Positions 36,529 to 46,870 of a stretch of 64,000 bases of DNA are shown piece by piece. This stretch comes from Cellulosimicrobium sp. CUA-896. Its GTDB lineage: Bacteria > Actinomycetota > Actinomycetes > Actinomycetales > Cellulomonadaceae. The notes below the pieces were generated by a model. The model was not told the DNA's origin, made no database searches, and saw only the letters and a program-made list of their open reading frames with translations. The translations under genes and the position numbers were made by a program. Every line of letters begins with the position of its first letter. The stretch's first letter is position 1. The stretch is from the NCBI RefSeq assembly GCF_001942335.1, contig NZ_MKKH01000010.1, forward strand, positions 18,444 through 82,443, in the 5' to 3' direction.

Positions 36529-38414
36529 GTGGCTCATCTCCTCGGCGCGGACGGCATCTCGCTGACCGTCGGCACCCGCACCCTGCTCGACGACGTCTCC
36601 CTCGGTCTCGACGACGGCGACCGGGTCGGCATCGTCGGCCCCAACGGCGCCGGGAAGTCGACGCTGCTGCGCCTCCTCGGGGGTACCCAGCAGCCCGACG
36701 CCGGGCGGGTCACCCGGGTCGGCGGCCTGCGCCCCGGCCTGCTGGACCAGCGCGACGACGTCGGCACCGGCGCGACGATCCGCGACCTCGTCCACGGCGA
36801 CGCGGCGACCCACGCGTGGGCGTCGGACGCGAGCGTGCGCGCCGTCCACGACGGTCTGCTCACCGACCTCGACCTCGACGCTCCCGCCGACACCCTGTCC
36901 GGCGGGCAGCGTCGCCGCGTGGCGCTCGCGGCCCTGCTCGTCGCCGACCACGACGTGCTGTTCCTCGACGAGCCGACGAACCACCTCGACGTCGAGGGCG
37001 TCGCGTGGCTCGCCGAGCACCTGCAGGGCCGCTTCGCGCGCCCGGGTGCGCGGGGCGCGCTCGTCGTCGTGACCCACGACCGCTGGTTCCTCGACGCGGT
37101 GTGCTCGCGGATGTGGGAGGTGCGCGGCGACGGCTCCGGCCAGGTCGAGGGCTACGAGGGCGGGTACGCCGCCTACGTGCTCGCGCGCGCCGAGCGGGCA
37201 CGGACCGCGGCCGTGGCCGCGGAGAAGCGGGACAACCTGCTGCGCAAGGAGCTCGCGTGGCTGCGGCGCGGTGCGCCCGCGCGCACGAGCAAGCCGAAGT
37301 TCCGGCTCGACGCGGCGGCCGCGCTCATCGCCGACGTCCCGCCCCCGCGCGACTCGCTCGAGCTGACGCGCACGGCCACGAAGCGCCTCGGCAAGGACGT
37401 GCTCGACCTCGAGGACGTCACGGTGACGGTGCCCGCGCGCGGGGAGTCCGACGCCCCGCGCGTGCTGCTCGACGACATCACCTGGCGCCTCGGCCCGGGG
37501 GACCGGTACGGCGTCGTCGGGGTCAACGGCGCGGGCAAGACGACGCTCCTCGCGCTGCTCGCGGGCCGGCGCGAGCCCGACGCGGGCCGGGTCAAGCGGG
37601 GCAAGACCGTCCACGTCGCGGAGCTCTCGCAGGACGTCGGCGAGCTCGACGACATCGCCGGGCGCCGCGTCGTGCAGGTGATCGAGGACGAGAAGCGCTC
37701 GGTCGTCGTCGACGGCAAGGAGCTCACGGCCTCCCAGCTCGTGGAGCGGCTCGGGTTCACGCGCGAGCGCGCGCAGACGCTCGTGCGCGACCTGTCCGGC
37801 GGCGAGCGCCGCCGCCTGCAGCTCCTGCGCCTGCTCGTCGCCGAGCCCAACGTCCTGCTGCTCGACGAGCCCACGAACGATCTCGACACCGACACGCTCG
37901 CCGCGCTGGAGGACCTGCTCGACGGCTGGCCGGGGACGCTCGTCGTCGTGTCACACGACCGCTACCTGCTCGAGCGCGTCGCCGACCGCCAGGTCGCGCT
38001 GCTCGGGGACGGGCAGGTCCGGGACCTGCCGGGCGGCGTCGAGCAGTACCTCGACCTGCGGCGGGCCGCGATCGCCACCGGCGGCACCTCGTCGGGCACC
38101 TCCTCGGGCAACTCGGCGGGCACCGCCGCGGCCCGAACGGCCGACGCCCACGGGGCGGCGGCGACGCCGCCGCGGCGGACGGCGGGCCGGCGCCCAGCGC
38201 CGCCGAGGTCCGCGCCGCCAAGAAGGAGATCAACCGCATCGAGCGCCGGCTCACGAAGATCGCGGACGCCGAGGCCCGGCTGCACGAGCGGATCGCCGCG
38301 CAGGCGACGGACTTCGCCGCCGTGGCGGAGCTCGACGGCGAGCTGCGCGCGCTGGCGGCGGAGAAGGACGAGCTCGAGGCGGCCTGGCTCGAGGCGGCGG
38401 AGGTCGCGGGATGA
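36529..38414 (+). CDS. ABC-F family ATPase, frameshifted near 3' end
   Basis: About 628 residues: two ABC cassettes in one chain with no membrane segments. ABC-F proteins act on the ribosome as translation factors or give antibiotic protection. Cassette 1 has Walker A GPNGAGKSTLL, LSGGQRRRVALAALL and VLFLDEPTNHLD; cassette 2 has GVNGAGKTTLLALLAG, LSGGERRRLQLLRLL and LLLDEPTNDLD. The linker between them is basic (LLRKELAWLRRGAPARTSK). The order matches the Uup/TlrC-type group. The coiled-coil C-terminus (AAKKEINRIERRLTKIADAE) is in another frame because one base is missing near 38145-38175. The stop overlaps the next gene (ATGA). Confidence 0.92.
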
Positions 38415-38728
38415 CGGGCGCCCGGATGCGCGTCGCGCTGTCCGCGCGCGGCGTCGAGGTCGACGACGGCGCGGGCGGGGTGCTCGCGCCCTGGGGCGAC
38501 GTCGACCGCGTGACCGCGTTCGCGCTCGGCACGGTCCGCTACGTGTCGTTCGACCTCGTGAACGGGCACAGCGTCGAGGTCGACGACGGCGCCCCCGAGT
38601 GGGACGAGATGGTCGCCGCGCTGCCCGCGCACGTGGACGGCGGGGTCGACGACCTGCCGGCCGCGCTGGCCGCGCTGGCGCACGACGACCCCGTGCTGGT
38701 CGTCGGCGCACCGGTGCTGCCCCGCTGA
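38411..38728 (+). CDS. Small hypothetical protein coupled to the ABC-F gene
   Basis: A 105-residue acidic protein with no signal peptide or membrane helix. It looks like an all-beta fold at first (RMRVALSARGVEVDDGAG to RYVSFDLVNGHSVEVDDG), followed by two helices (EWDEMVAALPAHV and LPAALAALAHDD). The start ATGA overlaps the ABC-F stop, so translation is probably coupled. No family recognised. Confidence 0.6.
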   Translation: MTGARMRVALSARGVEVDDGAGGVLAPWGDVDRVTAFALGTVRYVSFDLVNGHSVEVDDGAPEWDEMVAALPAHVDGGVDDLPAALAALAHDDPVLVVGAPVLPR

Positions 38729-38753
38729 CGCGCAGGCATGCCTCCGCCGGGGC

Positions 38754-40060
38754 TCAGCGCGACGCTCGGTCCCGGCCGGTGAGGACGAGCCCGACGGCCG
38801 TCATGACCGCGAGGCCGCCGAGCACGACGGCGACCGGCGCCGTCCAGGTGCCCGTCGCCGTCTGCAGCGCACCCGCCGCCGTCGGGGCGAGGGCGGCGAA
38901 CGAGTAGCCGACCGACTGGACCGTCGCCGACGCCTGGCGGCCGCGGCGCACCGTCGGGAACCGGTGCGCGACGAGCGTGAACACGACGACGAAGTTCGCC
39001 GCCTGGGCGACCCCGGCCGCGGACACCCACAGGACCCAGGCGCCGGGCGCCAGGAGCAGCCCGGCGGGCAGGAGCAGCCAGAGCGCGGCGATGCCCGCGA
39101 ACGTCGTGCGCAGCGACACCCGGCGCAGGGCGAGCGGGACGGCGAGACCGCCGACGATGGCGAAGCCTGGAACAGGGACGCCGCCCCGCCCGCCGCGCTG
39201 CGCGGGACGCCGGCGAGGTCCTCGAGGACGAGGGGCAGCCAGGCGGTGAGGGCGTAGAAGCTCGACGACTGGAGCGCGAACATCAGGCAGAGCGCCCAGG
39301 TGAACGGTGTCGCGAGCACGTGACGTTCGCGCGCCGCCGCGGGCTCCGTGCCTGTCACCCCTCGGGCCATGCCCTCGGCGAGCCCGTCGGTGGCGGCGTC
39401 GGTGTCGGCGGTGTCGGCGCGGCGTCGGCGCCCCGCGCGGGGCGGGCGGGCGCGCGCGGGCTCGGGCGGGACCACCCGCCACCACCAGGCCAGCGCGACG
39501 ACGGCGAGCAGCCCCCAGGAGGCGAGCGCCCAGCGCCAGCCGACGGCGCCGGCGAGCGGCGCGGTGAGCGCCGTCGTGACGACCGTGCCGACGTTGATGG
39601 CCGCGGTGTACAGGCCGGTCACGGTGCTGACGTGCCCCGGGAAGTCGCGCTGGGCGATCATCGGGACGGAGAGGTTCGCGGTCGTGATGCCGAGCCCGAT
39701 GAGCACCGTCCCCGCGAACGTGCCGAGGTGGCCGCCGGGCGCGACGCCCGACAGGTCGAGCGAGCGCAGCACGGTCCCGGCGAGAACCAGGACGAGGGCG
39801 ACCGCGACCGCGGTCCGCAGCGACGAGCGGCCCAGCAGGCCGGCGACCGCGGGCGTCGCGAGCGCGAAGCAGAGCACCGGGATCCCGGTGAGCAGCCCGG
39901 CGGTCGCCGCCGTGAGGCCGAGGTCGGCCGCGACCTCGGCGACGACGGGCGGGACGGCCGTGAGCGGGGCGCGCAGGTTCACCGCGACGAGGAGGACGGC
40001 GACGAGGAGCACGCCGTCGATCCCGCCGCGGAACGCGCCGGGGCGGCGCGGGGTGCTCAT
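38754..40060 (-). CDS. MFS transporter, CynX/NimT-like, frameshifted
   Basis: About 435 residues with twelve hydrophobic segments expected. The first, LLVAVLLVAVNLRAPLTAVP, is the hallmark N-terminus of the CynX/NimT (cyanate/2-nitroimidazole) MFS group. GLLTGIPVLCFALATPAVAG and IGLGITTANLSVPMIAQRDF are typical. After TM7 (FALQSSSFYALTAWLPLVL) the frame changes near 39165 with the loss of one base and continues FAIVGGLAVPLALRR. The central loop is Arg/Asp-rich. It is 43 bases upstream of the MarR gene in the same direction as that gene, so the regulator may control it; the substrate is unknown. Confidence 0.85.
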
Positions 40061-40103
40061 GCGGGTCGCCTCCGGGCGTCGGGTCGGTCGCGGGCGCGCC
40101 GCG

Positions 40104-40628
40104 TCAGCTCTCGAACTGCCCGACCACCGTCCGCAGCAGCGCGGCGAGCGCCGGGCGGCCGCCGGGCTCGAGCACGTCGAGGATGCGCGACTCGACGTCG
40201 AGGAGGTCGGTCATTGCCGTGTCCACACGCTCGAGCCCGTCCGGCGTGAGCTCCACGAGCACCCCGCGACGGTCGTCGGGGGAGCGGCGCCGTACCACGA
40301 GGCCGCGCGACTCGAGCCGGTCGATGCGGTTGGTCATCGTCCCGCTCGTGACGAGGGTCTGCGTGACGAGCGCGCCGGGGGACAGGCGGTACGGCTCGCC
40401 GGCCCTCCGCAGCGCCGAGAGCACGTCGAACTCCCAGGTCTCCAGGTGGCCGCGCGCGAACGCCGTGCGGCGCGCGCGGTCGAGGTGGCGGGCGAGGCGG
40501 TCGACGCGCGAGAACACCGTGAGCGGCTCGAGGTCCAGGTCCGGCCGCTCGTGCTGCCAGGCGGCGACGATGCGGTCGACCTCGTCGGGTCGCCCGTCGG
40601 GTCGCGCGCGGTCGTCGTGCGGCGTCAT
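40104..40628 (-). CDS. MarR-family regulator
   Basis: A 174-residue winged-helix regulator. LEPLTVFSRVDRLARHLDRA forms the dimer helix, LETWEFDVLSALRRAGEPYR the first DNA-binding-domain helix, TSGTMTNRIDRLESRGLVVR the recognition helix, and RRSPDDRRGVLVELTPDG the wing. The start at 40628 is preferred over two upstream ATGs (40658, 40685) because the presumed operator overlaps the longer versions. It precedes the MFS exporter gene in the same direction, a common efflux-regulation pair. Confidence 0.9.
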   Translation of the reverse strand: MTPHDDRARPDGRPDEVDRIVAAWQHERPDLDLEPLTVFSRVDRLARHLDRARRTAFARGHLETWEFDVLSALRRAGEPYRLSPGALVTQTLVTSGTMTNRIDRLESRGLVVRRRSPDDRRGVLVELTPDGLERVDTAMTDLLDVESRILDVLEPGGRPALAALLRTVVGQFES

Positions 40629-40657
40629 GACGCGAGGGTACTCGACGTGTCTCGACA

Positions 40658-40670
40658 TCAAGAGTCTTGA
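40658..40670. promoter_or_regulatory. Palindromic operator for the adjacent MarR regulator
   Basis: TCAAGAGTCTTGA is a perfect inverted repeat apart from the central base. It lies 30 bases upstream of the MarR start. TCTTGA/TCAAGA half-sites are common in MarR-family operators, so autoregulation and control of the MFS gene are likely. Confidence 0.6.
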
Positions 40671-40702
40671 CGGCACGTCGTGCACGTCGCGAGGGTCACG
40701 CA

Positions 40703-40762
40703 GCCGAACCCGGGGTCGTGCACCGCTCGGCGCTCCGAACGGTGCGCGACCCCGGGTTCGGC
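40703..40762 (-). terminator. Long hairpin terminator after the ABC transporter genes
   Basis: A 23-bp stem (40703-40725 with 40740-40762, arms beginning GCCGAACCCGGGGTC) contains one G-U pair and a 14-base loop. It lies 4 bases after the permease stop codon on the minus strand and before the MarR promoter. Confidence 0.75.
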
Positions 40763-40765
40763 ACG

Positions 40766-42000
40766 TCAGCCGGCGCGCAGCGCGTCCGAGAGCTTCACGC
40801 GGGCGCGGTGCGCAGCACCGCGTTGGAGTAGATCTTCGCGGCGAGCCAGACCAGCACGGGGATCAGGGCCACGGACAGGCCGAGCGCGAGCAGCGCCTCC
40901 CACGTCTCGGCGCTGCCGAGCGCGATGCGCACCGGCATGAGCAGCGGCGAGCACAGCGGCACGTACGACAGCCACACGACGAGCGGGTTGTCCGGCGCCC
41001 ACGGCGCCACCGAGACGCCGACGACGTACGGCACGACCATGAGGAACGTGACGGGCGTGGTGACCGCGCCGACGTCCTCCTGGCGCGAGACGAGCGCCCC
41101 GAGGCCGGCCATGAGCAGCGCGTAGCTGACGAAGCCGACGACGAACCACACGAGCGCCCAGGCCGCCGCCGCCCCGAGGTCGATCGTCGACGCGTCCACC
41201 AGGCCGAGCCCCAGCGCCGTCCCCACCCCCGCCGCGACGACGAGCGCGACCTGACCCAGCCCGACGAGGCCGATGCCGAGGACCTTGCCGGCCATGAGGT
41301 GCCACGGCCGCACGGTCGCGAGCAGCAGCTCGACGACGCGGCTCGTCTTCTCCTCGACGACGCCCTGCGCGATGAGCTGGCCGCTGATCATGATGGCCAT
41401 GAACAGCAGGATCCCCGTCACGAGACCGGTGACGTAGCGTGCGGGGTCGAACTCGCTCGGCTCGCCGATCGTCCGCACGCTCGGCTGGGCCGTCGCCATC
41501 TCGGACGACACCTCCGCCGGGTCCCCGCCGAGCTCCTCCACCGCGTCGGCGAGCGCCGTCTGCCGCGCCATGGTCGTCAGGACCGGGCCGAGCGTCTCGC
41601 CGAGCCCCGACTCGACGACGACGGTCCAGTCCTCGGCGGTCCCCGTGAGCAGGGCGTCGAGGTCGCCGTCGCGCACCTGCTCCTCGCCCGCGGCCTCGTC
41701 CGGCACCTCCACCGTCTCGACCTGCGTGCCGAGCGCGTCGCCCGTCGCCGTGACGGTCTGCGCGAGCGGCGCAGTCCCGGGCGTGAGCCCGACGCGCTGC
41801 GCGCTCGGCCCCGACGACGACGCCAGGTTCAGCACGACGCCGCCGAGCACCACGGCCGCGACGAGCAGCACGGTCAGCCACACGAACGACTTCGAGCGCA
41901 GGCGCGTCGTGATCTCGCGCCCCGCGACGAGACGGATCGCGCCCCAGGACGAGAGCTCCGTCGCGCCCGGCTCGACGGTGGTCGGACGGGTCGTGCTCAT
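40766..42000 (-). CDS. ABC-2-type permease (NatB-like), frameshifted at end
   Basis: About 411 residues of a NatB-type exporter permease. An N-terminal helix (SFVWLTVLLVAAVVLGGVVL) is followed by a large outside domain (about residues 60-190). A five- or six-helix membrane domain starts YVTGLVTGILLFMAIMISGQ, and GVVEEKTSRVVELLLATVRP is the family signature loop. The C-terminus in a continuous protein would be LRTGARVKLSDALRAG; one G is missing near 40798-40805, so the literal frame ends at 40795. Its start overlaps the ATPase stop (ATGA). Substrate unknown. Confidence 0.88.
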
Positions 42001-42962
42001 GCCGGCACCTCTTCCTTCGTCTCCGTCCGTGCCGCGGCGCCGTCCGCCCCGGCCGAGCTGACCACGTCCCGGTACAGCTCGGTGAGCGACGGCCGCACGA
42101 CCGCGAACTCGTGCACCGGACCTGCGGCGAGCGCGGCGTGGAGCACCGCCTGCTCGCCTCCCGGCGCGTCGCCCGCCCGCGAACCCGGGGCGAGCTCCAC
42201 GACGGTGCGCGACCCCTCGAGGCTCACGGCCCGCGCCCCGGGGACGGCGCCGATCCACGAGGCGCCCGGCGGGCCGTCGACGACCCACCGTTCCGTCTCG
42301 GTGCGGCGCAGCTCGGCGATCGTGCCGACCGCGACCATCTCGCCGTCCCGGATGATCCCCACGCGGTCGCAGAGCCGCTCGACGAGGTCGAGCTGGTGCG
42401 AGGAGAAGACGACGGGGACCCCGGCGTCGGCGCGGTCGCGCAGGACGTCGCTCATCACGTCGACGGCGACGGGGTCGAGGCCGGAGAACGGCTCGTCGAG
42501 GACGAGCGCGTCCGGGTCGTGCGCGAGCGCGGCGGCGAGCTGGACGCGCTGCTGGTTGCCGAGCGAGAGCTTCTGCACCTCGTCGCCGCGGCGCTCGGCC
42601 ACGCCGAGCGTGTCGGTCCAGCGCGTCATCGCGTCGCGCGCGGCGCCGGCGGAGAGCCCGTGCAGCCGCGCGAGGTACGTCAGCTGGTCCCCGACGGGCA
42701 TGCGGGGGTACAGGCCGCGCTCCTCGGGCATGTAGCCGATGCGGCGGCGCGCGTCGGCGTCGATGGGCCGTCCGTCCCACCGGACCTCGCCCGCGTCCGC
42801 GGCGAGCACCCCGAGGACGATCCGCATCGTCGTCGTCTTGCCCGCGCCGTTGGACCCGACGAAGCCGAAGATCTCCCCGGCGCGCACGTCGAACGACGTG
42901 CCCCGCAGCGCCCGGACGGAGCCGTAGGACTTGGTCAGCGAGTCGATCTCGAGAGTCGCCAT
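41997..42962 (-). CDS. ABC transporter ATPase (NatA-like)
   Basis: A 321-residue ATPase. Walker A is GSNGAGKTTTMRIVLG; RRRIGYMPEERGLYPRMPVG is the typical NatA Q-loop region. The signature is KLSLGNQQRVQLAAALAHDP and Walker B is LVLDEPFSGLDP; SSHQLDLVERLCDRV holds the switch His. The C-terminal 80 residues are the DUF4162-like domain of this group. It couples ATP hydrolysis to the NatB-like permease encoded next. Confidence 0.93.
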   Translation of the reverse strand: MATLEIDSLTKSYGSVRALRGTSFDVRAGEIFGFVGSNGAGKTTTMRIVLGVLAADAGEVRWDGRPIDADARRRIGYMPEERGLYPRMPVGDQLTYLARLHGLSAGAARDAMTRWTDTLGVAERRGDEVQKLSLGNQQRVQLAAALAHDPDALVLDEPFSGLDPVAVDVMSDVLRDRADAGVPVVFSSHQLDLVERLCDRVGIIRDGEMVAVGTIAELRRTETERWVVDGPPGASWIGAVPGARAVSLEGSRTVVELAPGSRAGDAPGGEQAVLHAALAAGPVHEFAVVRPSLTELYRDVVSSAGADGAAARTETKEEVPA

Positions 42963-43299
42963 GGCACCACGGAACCACGGCGGGCGGTCGTCCGGGAGGG
43001 ACAGATGTCACGTCCTCGGCACGAGATGCCTGTGGCGTCGCGCCCGCGGGCGTCGCGACGGCGCGCGCCGGCACCGCCACGGGTGAAACGGGAGGGTGAA
43101 GCCTGGCCCCGCCTCGTCGGGCACGCCGGGCCGCTGACCTGCGACGACGCATCCAGGTACCCCTCCGAACGAAGTTGGACGGTCGTCCAGTTCGGCCCTA
43201 GTGTGGCGCCACCCCCGCACACGCGCGGCCTGCTCGACCTCTCGCGACGGAGCGAGGACCGAGAAGGCCGTCCTCCTCCAGGAAGGTCGTCACCGCCCC
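42963..43299. promoter_or_regulatory. Divergent intergenic region with promoter and TetR-type operator
   Basis: TTGGAC (43175-43180) and TAGTGT (43199-43204), 18 bases apart, form a promoter toward the secreted-protein gene. TGGACGGTCGTCCA (43176-43189), with 6-bp inverted arms and a 2-base centre, overlaps its -35 element and has the form of a TetR operator. The rest of the 337 bases shows no gene. Confidence 0.55.
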
Positions 43300-44278
43300 A
43301 TGCGCACGGCGACGGGGGCAGCGCTCGGCGCTGCTCTCCTCCTTGTCCTCTCGGCGCCTCCCGCCCTCGCCGGCGGCTCCGACGCCCCGACCCCCTACGA
43401 CGTCCTCCCCGGGGGCCTGCAGCTGCGCGACGGGGACTCGTTCCCCGACGCGGGGCACGTCAACATCGCCTACACGGCCGGCGGGGTGCCGCACCAGGCC
43501 GGGATCCACTTCGACAGCCTCAACGGGCAGCCCTCGGCGCGTACATCGGGTCGTCCTTCCTGCCGTGGAGCGTCCTGGTCCCCGACGGGGCCTTCTGCAT
43601 CACGTGGGTGCAGGTCGGTCACCACGACGAGCACTTCGGCGAGGGCGGCCAGCGACCCGTGTGCTCGGGGTCCTCCGCACCTGCCGGGTCGGAGGCTCCC
43701 GTCGCGCCCCCGGGACCGGCCGACCCCCCGGTGCCCGAGAGGCCCGCGCCGGGTCGGCCGCGCCCGGGGACGCCGCACCGGAGGAGTCCGCGCCCGGCGC
43801 GCCTGTGCCCGGGACGCCGGTGCCCGGGAACCCTGACGTGTCCGCCGACCACGGCGCGTCGGACGAGCCCGCCGGGTCGACGCCGCCCGGGGTGCCGCCC
43901 GTCGCCGGTGCGCCGGGCAGCACGGCGGCGCCCGCCGACGACGCCGACGCCGGCACCGCCGACGACGCCGACGACGCCGCCGCCGGCCCGGACCGGTCGG
44001 TGGGCGGTCCCTCCGCCGGTGCGGACGCGGCCGGTGCGGTCGGCACCGCAGCCGTGGCCGCCGTCGGTTCCCTCGACGCTGCGGCACGGCCGGGAGCGTC
44101 CGACGACGCGGGAGGAGCCCCGCAGGCGTCGCCGGGCTGGATGGGGGCGACGGGCGCCGCGGTGATCGGGGCCATCCTGGCCGCCGGGGCGCTCGTCCTC
44201 GGAGGCTTCGCCCTCGTCGACGCCCGCCGCCGGCGACGACGCGCCTCCGCCCGCGTCAGCGCCTCGTCGTCGTCGTGA
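43300..44278 (+). CDS. Secreted, membrane-anchored surface protein with Pro/Ala-rich stalk, two frameshifts
   Basis: About 326 residues after correction. The signal peptide ends PPALAGG. A folded domain of about 90 residues (YDVLPGGLQLRDGDSFPDAG, GVPHQAGIHFDSL and SVLVPDGAFCITWVQVGHHD) is followed by a long Pro/Ala/Asp-rich stalk and a C-terminal helix (GAAVIGAILAAGALVLGGFA) ending in Arg residues. It is therefore a wall-spanning membrane-anchored protein without LPXTG. Bases are missing near 43535 and 43745-43775. AGGAAGG precedes the ATG. Its 3' end overlaps the convergent TetR gene by 23 bases. Function unknown. Confidence 0.72.
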
Positions 44279-44894
44279 GCCGGGGCCGCTTCTCCATGTC
44301 GGCGAGACCGTTCCACGCGAGGTTGACGAGGTGCGCGGCGACCTCGGTCTTGCGCGGGCTGCGCGCGTCGAGCCAGTACTGCCCGGTGAGCGCGACCATG
44401 CCGACGAGCATCTGCGCGTAGATCGGGGCGACCTTCGGGTCCAGGCCCCGCGTGGAGAACTGCTCGGCGAGGAGGTGCTCCACCTGCGTCGCGACGTCCC
44501 CGATGAGGCTCGAGAACGTGCCCGTGGCCTGGGCGACGGGCGAGTCGCGCACGAGGATCCGGAAGCCGTCCTCCGAGGTCTCGATGTAGGTCAGCAGGGC
44601 GAGCGCCGTCCGCTCGAGGAGCACCTTCGGGTGCCCGCCCTCGGCGAGAGCGCCCGACAGCGCCGCGGTGAGCGCCTGGACCTCCCGGTCCACGACGACC
44701 GCGTAGACGCCCTCCTTGCCGCCGAAGTGCTCGTAGACGACCGGCTTCGACACCTCCGCGCGGGTGGCGATCTCCTCCACGCTCGTGCCCTCGAACCCCT
44801 TCTCCGCGAACAGCCCGCGGCTGACGGCGAGCAGCTGCTCGCGTCGCTGGCTCGCGGTCATGCGGGAACGGGGGGTGCGTCGGGAGTCGGCCAC
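44256..44894 (-). CDS. TetR-family transcriptional regulator
   Basis: A 212-residue regulator. The HTH is REQLLAVSRGLFAEKGFEGT to ATRAEVSKPVVYEHFGGKEG, very characteristic of TetR. The ligand-binding domain follows (YIETSEDGFRILVRDSPVAQ to NGLADMEKRPRL) and resembles the TetR_C_33 group common in actinobacteria. Start GTG 44894, or ATG 44861. The nearby palindrome at 43176-43189 may be its operator. Confidence 0.93.
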   Translation of the reverse strand: MADSRRTPRSRMTASQRREQLLAVSRGLFAEKGFEGTSVEEIATRAEVSKPVVYEHFGGKEGVYAVVVDREVQALTAALSGALAEGGHPKVLLERTALALLTYIETSEDGFRILVRDSPVAQATGTFSSLIGDVATQVEHLLAEQFSTRGLDPKVAPIYAQMLVGMVALTGQYWLDARSPRKTEVAAHLVNLAWNGLADMEKRPRLTTTTRR

Positions 44895-45036
44895 GGGACC
44901 ATCATGCCGTGCCCCGCCCGGGCGTCCGGGACCGCGGCGCCGGGCACGAGCCGCGACCTGGCAGACTGTTCCCGGACGCACGACGCCGCCGCGGCCCCGG
45001 GCGCCAGCCCGGTGCCGGTCCTGCGTCAGGGTCCGG

Positions 45037-45108
45037 TCCGCCTTGGTGTAATCGGCAGCACAAGGGTTTTTGGTGCCCTTGGTCCAGGTTCGAGTCCTGG
45101 GGGCGGAG
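45037..45108 (+). tRNA. tRNA-Gln (anticodon TTG)
   Basis: A 72-base cloverleaf. The acceptor TCCGCCT pairs with GGGCGGA (one wobble), the anticodon loop TTTTGGT gives anticodon TTG, and the T-arm is CCAGG-TTCGAGT-CCTGG. The discriminator is G. It is 30 bases upstream of glmU, a conserved actinobacterial arrangement. Confidence 0.95.
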
Positions 45109-45138
45109 CACGTGCCACCGATCCCGAGGGGAACATCC

Positions 45139-46800
45139 ATGGAAGCTCAGCAGGGCACCGACGCGCGCGTCGCCCCCGCTGCCGTGATCGTCCTCGCCGC
45201 CGGCGAGGGAACGCGGATGAAGTCGTCCACCCCGAAGATGCTGCACACGCTCGCGGGGCGCAGCCTGCTCGGCACGTGCTCGTCGCGACGCGTTCGCTCG
45301 ACCCGGCGCTGCTGGCCGTCGTGGTGCGGTACGAGCGCGACCGCGTCGCCGAGCACGCGCTGGCGTCGACGCCGGGGTGCTCGTCGTCGACCAGGACGAG
45401 GTGCCGGGGACCGGCCGTGCCGTGCAGTGCGCGCTCGCCGCGCTCGACGCGAAGGCGCACGCGCTCGCGGTCGTCGACGGCGTCCCCGACGGCGAGGAGG
45501 GGCGCGGGCTCGGCGACGGGCTCGAGGGCCCGGTCGTCGTCACGGCGGGCGACACCCCGCTGCTCGACGGCGCGACCCTCGCGCGGCTGCTGGCGGCGCA
45601 CGTCGCGGACGGCAACGTGGTGACGATGCTCACGACCGAGCTGGCGGACGCGACCGGGTACGGGCGTGTCGTGCGCGACGCCGCGGGCGACGTCGAGCGC
45701 GTCGTCGAGCACAAGGACGCGAGCGCGGCCGAGCGGGAGATCCGTGAGGTCAACGCCTCGATCTACGTGTTCGACGCGGCGGTCCTGCGCCGCGGCCTGG
45801 CCGGGCTCGGCCGGGACAACGCGCAGGGCGAGGTCTACCTGACCGACGTGGTGGCCGCGGCGCGGGCCGACGGCCCGGTCCGAGCCCTCGTCCTGGACGA
45901 CCCGACGGTCGTCGAGGGCGTCAACGACCGGGTCCAGCTCGCGACGCTGCGCGCGGAGCTGAACCGCCGCGTCCTCGAGGAGTGGATGCGCGCCGGCGTG
46001 ACCGTCGTCGACCCGCGGACCACGTGGGTCGACGTCGACGTGGAGCTCGCGCGCGACGTCACGCTCCTGCCCGGGACCCAGCTGCACGGCGCGACGGTCG
46101 TCGGCGAGGGCGCCACGGTGGGCCCCGACACCACGCTCACGGACACCGAGGTGGGACCGGGCGCCACCGTGACCCGGACGCACGGCACCCTCGCGGTGCT
46201 GGGCGCGGGCACGAGCGTCGGGCCGTTCGCCTTCCTGCGCCCGGGCACCGTGCTCGGCGCCGAGGGCAAGATCGGCACGTTCGTCGAGACGAAGAACGCC
46301 GAGATCGGCGAGGGCTCGAAGGTGCCGCACCTGTCCTACGTGGGCGACGCGACGATCGGCGCGCACACGAACATCGGCGCCGCGTCGGTGACGGTGAACT
46401 ACGACGGCGTGCACAAGCACCGCACGGTCATCGGGTCGCACGCCCGCACGGGCGCGGACAACATGTTCGTCGCCCCCGTCACGGTGGGCGACGGCGCGTA
46501 CACCGCGGCCGGGTCCGTCATCCGTCGCGACGTGCCCGCGGGCGCGCTCGGCGTCAGCGGCGGCCAGCAGCGCAACATCGAGGGCTGGGTCGAGCGACGC
46601 CGCGCCGGCACGCCCGCGGCCGAGGCGGCCGCCGCGCGCGCGAGAACGACCCGGAGGCCCCGGTCGTGGGCGCCCAGGCCCAGGCCCAGCTCGCCGACCA
46701 CTCCGCCGCCGCGTCGGCGGAGCGCCCGACGCCGCCGCCGCCCGGCCCGGACCTCGAGAGCACGCTCGACGCGCTGCGCAGCGCCCGCCCGACCGACTGA
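45139..46800 (+). CDS. glmU: GlmU bifunctional UDP-GlcNAc synthase, three frameshifts
   Basis: About 554 residues. The N-terminal pyrophosphorylase makes UDP-GlcNAc and the C-terminal left-handed beta-helix acetylates glucosamine-1-phosphate; together they supply peptidoglycan precursors. [19 protein letters not shown] is the nucleotidyltransferase signature, and [18 protein letters not shown] and GEVYLTDVV follow. The hexapeptide region runs from [16 protein letters not shown] to VKHKGWV-like VHKHRTVIG. Frames change near 45271, 45375 and 46640, each fitting one lost base. Pro/Ala-rich C-terminal tail. ATG is preceded by GAGGGGAA. Confidence 0.96.
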
Positions 46801-46870
46801 CGACGGACCCGGACGTGCGTCGCGCGTCCGGGACAACGACCCGAACCCGGACACCGAAGGAAATGACCGC

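Noticed and set aside
45139..46800. glmU as a pseudogene
   Set aside because: All motifs of both domains are preserved across the frame changes, and each break is fixed by one base; a dead copy of this normally essential gene is unlikely.
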